A stretch of 64,000 bases of DNA from Ephydatia muelleri (taxonomy: Eukaryota > Porifera > Demospongiae > Spongillida > Spongillidae): the NCBI GenBank assembly GCA_013339895.1, contig JABACO010000008.1:3303490-3367489 (forward strand), written 5' to 3'. Shown here piece after piece: positions 61,201 through 64,000 of the stretch. A program made the translations under genes and the position numbers. The notes under the pieces are model-generated. The model was not told the DNA's origin, ran no database searches, and was given only the letters and a program-made list of their open reading frames with translations. Position 1 is the stretch's first letter, and every line of letters begins with the position of its first letter.

Positions 61201-64000
61201 GTTGTGCAATGCACTGTGATTGCTTTGCTTTTGATAAGCATAGTTGTGCATTGCATTGGAAATAAAATGCTTATGATACTCGTAGTTGTGCAAAGTATTT
61301 GGATTGCGTTGCTTATGTTAATCATAGTTGTGCAATGCACTGTGATAGCTTTTCTTACGATAAGCATAGTTGTGCAATGCATAGGAATATAATGGCGTAT
61401 GATAAGCACAGTAGTGCAATGCATTGGAATTTAATTGCGCATCATAAACATAGTTGTGCAATGCATTTGGATTGCGTTGCTTATGTTAACCATAATTGTG
61501 CAATGCGCTGTGATTGCTTTGTTTATGATAAGCATAGTTGTGCATTTCTTTAGAATTAAATTGCATATGATAAGCATAGTAGTGCAATGCATTGAAATTA
61601 AATTGCTCATGATAAGCATAAATGTGCAATGCATTTGGAATGCGTTGCTTATGTTAAGCATAGTTGTGTAATGCACTGTGATAGCTTTTCTTATGATAAG
61701 CATAGTTGTGCCATGCATTGGATTTAAATTCCTTAAGATAAGCATAGTTTTGCGATGCATTGGAATTAAATTGCTTATAATAAGCAATGCATTGGAATAT
61801 AATTGCTTATGATAAGCACAGTAGTGCAATGCATTGCAATTAAATTGCGTATAATAAACATAGTTGTACAATGCATTTGGATTGCGTTGCTTATTTTAAC
61901 CATAGTTGTGCAATGCACTGTGATTTCTTTGCTTATGATAAACATAGTTGTGCAATGCATTGGATTTAAATTGCTTATGATAAGAATAGTTGTGCAATGC
62001 ATTTGGATTGTGGTGCTTATGTTAACCATAGTTGTGCAATGCACTGTGATTGATTTGCTTATGATAAGCATAGTTGTGCATTGCATTGGAATTAAATTGC
62101 TTATGATAAGCATAGTTGTGCAATGCATTGGATTTAAATTGCTAATGATAAGAATAGTTGTGCAATGCATTTGGATTGCGGTGCTTATGTTAACCATAGT
62201 TGTGCAATGCGCTGTGATTGCTTTGTTTATGATAAGCATAGTTGTGCCATGCATTGGAATTAAATTGCTTATGATAAGCATAGTTGTGCAATGCATTGGA
62301 ATTAAATTGCTTACGGTAAGCATAGTTGTGCCATGCATTAGAATTAAATTACTTATGATAAGCATAGTTGTGCCATGCATTGGAATTAAATTGCTTATAA
62401 TAAACATAGTTGTACAATGCATTTGGATTGCGTTGCTTATTTTAACCATAGTTGTGCAATGCACTGTGATTTCTTTGCTTATGATAAACATAGTTGTGCA
62501 ATGCATTGGATTTAAATTGCTTATGATAAGAATAGTTGTGCAATGCATTTGGATTGTGGTGCTTATGTTAACCATAGTTGTGCAATGCACTGTGATTGAT
62601 TTGCTTATGATAAGCATAGTTGTGCATTGCATTGGAATTAAATTGCTTATGATAAGCATAGTTGTGCAATGCATTTGGATTGCGGTGCTGATGATAAACA
62701 TAATTGTGCAATGCATTTGGATAGCGTTGCTTATGTTAACCATATAGTTGTGCAATGCACTGTGATTGCTTTGCTTATGATAAGCATAATTGTGCAATGC
62801 ATTGGAATTAAATTGCTAATGATAAGAATAGTTGTGCAATGCATTTGGATTGCGGTGCTTATGTTAACCATAGTTGTGCAATGCGCTGTGATTGCTTTGT
62901 TTATGATAAGCATAGTTGTGCCATGCATTGGAATTAAATTGCTTATGATAAGCATAGTTGTGCAATGCATTGGAATTAAATTGCTTACGGTAAGCATAGT
63001 TGTGCCATGCATTAGAATTAAATTACTTATGATAAGCATAGTTGTGCCATGCATTGGAATTAAATTGCTTATGATAAGCATAGTTGTGCAATGCATTGGA
63101 ATTAAATTGCTTACGGTAAGCCATAGTTGTGCCATGCATTGGAATTAAATTGTTTATGATAAGCATAGTTGTGCACAATTCATTGGAATTAAATTGCATA
63201 TGGTAGTGCATTCATTGGAATTAAATTGCTTATGATAAACATAGTTGTGCAATGCATTGAAATTAAATTGCTTATGATAAGCACAGTTGTGCATTGCATT
63301 GCTTATGACAAGCAACGGTGTGCAATGCGTTTCTTATGATAAGCATGCATTGCTGATGTTAAGCATAGGTGTGCAATTAATTCGATTTGAATTTCTAACG
63401 ATAAACATTGTTATGCAATGCATTGGAATCAAATGGCTTATGATAAGAATAGTAGTGCAATGCATTGGAATTAAATTGCTTAAGATAAGCATAGTTGTGC
63501 AATGCATTGGAATTAAATTGCTTATGATAAGAATAGTTGTGTAATGCATTTGGATTGCGGTGCTTATGTTAACCGTAGTTGTGCAATGCACTGTGATTGC
63601 TTTGCTTATGATAAGCATAGTTGTGCATTGCATTGGAAATATAATGCTTATGATAATCGTAGTTGTGCAAAGTATTTGGATTGCGTTGCTTATGTTAATC
63701 ATAGTTGTGCAATGCACTGTGATAGCTTTTCTTACGATAAGCATAGTTGTGCAATGCATAGGAATATAATGGCGTATGATAAGCACAGTAGTGCAATGCA
63801 TTGGAATTTAATTGCGCATCATAAACATAGTTGTGCAATGCATTTGGATTGCGTTGCTTATGTTAACCATAATTGTGCAATGCGCTGTGATTGCTTTGTT
63901 TATGATAAGCATAGTTGTGCATTTCTTTAGAATTAAATAGCATATGATAAGCATAGTAGTGCAATACATTGAAATTAAATTGCTCATGATAAGCATAAAT
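55261..64000 (+). repeat. 10.1-kb higher-order unit, copy 2 (cut by window end)
   Basis: Matches copy 1 at +10096 bp from about 55.26 kb. The offset becomes +10114 after 60.3 kb, where copy 2 retains 19 bases that copy 1 lacks near 50.2 kb and has one T fewer in a T-run. It becomes +10125 after 63.2 kb, an 11-base difference at 53.1/63.2 kb. Apart from these indels and occasional substitutions (for example AAATATAAT versus AAATAAAAT at 45.57/55.66 kb) the copies look identical by eye. Confidence 0.85.

Larger units (their letters stand above)
27113..64000 (+). repeat. Main satellite array: 42-bp monomers in 126-bp trimers, uniform orientation, runs off the window
   Basis: About 37 kb of plus-orientation monomers. 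The A monomer is GCTTATGATAAGC + ATAGTTGTG + CAATGCATTG + GAATTAAATT (42 bp). B begins GCTGATGATAAGAATAG and ends TTTGGATTGCGGT; C begins GCTTATGTTAACCATAG and ends CACTGTGATTGCTTT. A-B-C often recur in order as a 126-bp unit. The consensus is open in three of six frames, so long open frames occur throughout without being genes. Monomer similarity and higher-order structure increase toward the right. No transposon or unique sequence interrupts this part. Confidence 0.95.

Noticed and set aside
27113..64000. Dozens of open frames of 60-385 codons on both strands, with repeating peptides
   Set aside because: They follow the 42-bp period exactly (14 residues per monomer), overlap on both strands, start and stop wherever a monomer mutates, and have no splice, promoter or domain signals.
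27113..64000. CRISPR-like array
   Set aside because: Repeats are contiguous or differ by substitution, with no unique spacers of constant length, and the sequence is eukaryotic.

Overview
The window looks like nuclear DNA of an invertebrate animal, AT-rich, with introns, microsatellites, degenerate transposons and a very large satellite array. A demosponge-like or cnidarian-like source is an inference. It rests on one recognisable but decayed retroelement reverse-transcriptase fragment of a type common in those genomes, and on the many ACATGTACA-type palindromes in the introns. Nothing bacterial (operons, Shine-Dalgarno sites, CRISPR) was seen.

Region 1 (1-9.3 kb) has no intact gene I can support. 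It holds a 476-bp element with terminal inverted repeats (1095-1570) filled by a 53-54-bp minisatellite, a perfect 18-bp-arm hairpin (2172-2226), a decayed retroelement ORF on the minus strand (about 3780-4750), a 27-C tract and a 27-G tract facing each other (5515-5541 and 5693-5719), a CA-rich microsatellite and a long imperfect foldback (8433-8623).

Region 2 (9312-15884, + strand) holds the one convincing gene. Seven exons join in consistent phase into a 384-residue open frame. The predicted protein has a long N-terminal coiled coil, a Gln/Pro-rich middle and two tandem MIU-like ubiquitin-binding helices at the C-terminus. One intron appears to use a GC donor. A polyadenylation signal lies about 220 bp after the stop.

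Region 3 (16.7 kb to the window end, about 47 kb) is satellite DNA built on a 42-bp monomer. The monomer contains two short dyads, GCTTATGATAAGC and CAATGCATTG. The left edge is divergent, changes orientation many times, and is broken by a second copy of the 476-bp element, by a GC-rich insert next to four TTTAGGG repeats, and by a 1.5-kb non-satellite spacer. From about 23.8 kb two further monomer types join, giving an A-B-C trimer of 126 bp. From 27.1 kb to the end the orientation is uniform and higher-order repeats appear: a 167-bp triplication, copies of about 3.5-3.9 kb, and a near-identical 10.1-kb tandem duplication filling roughly 45.2-64 kb. Because 42 is a multiple of three, the consensus is open in three of six frames. 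The many 60-385-residue open frames there are products of the repeat, not genes.
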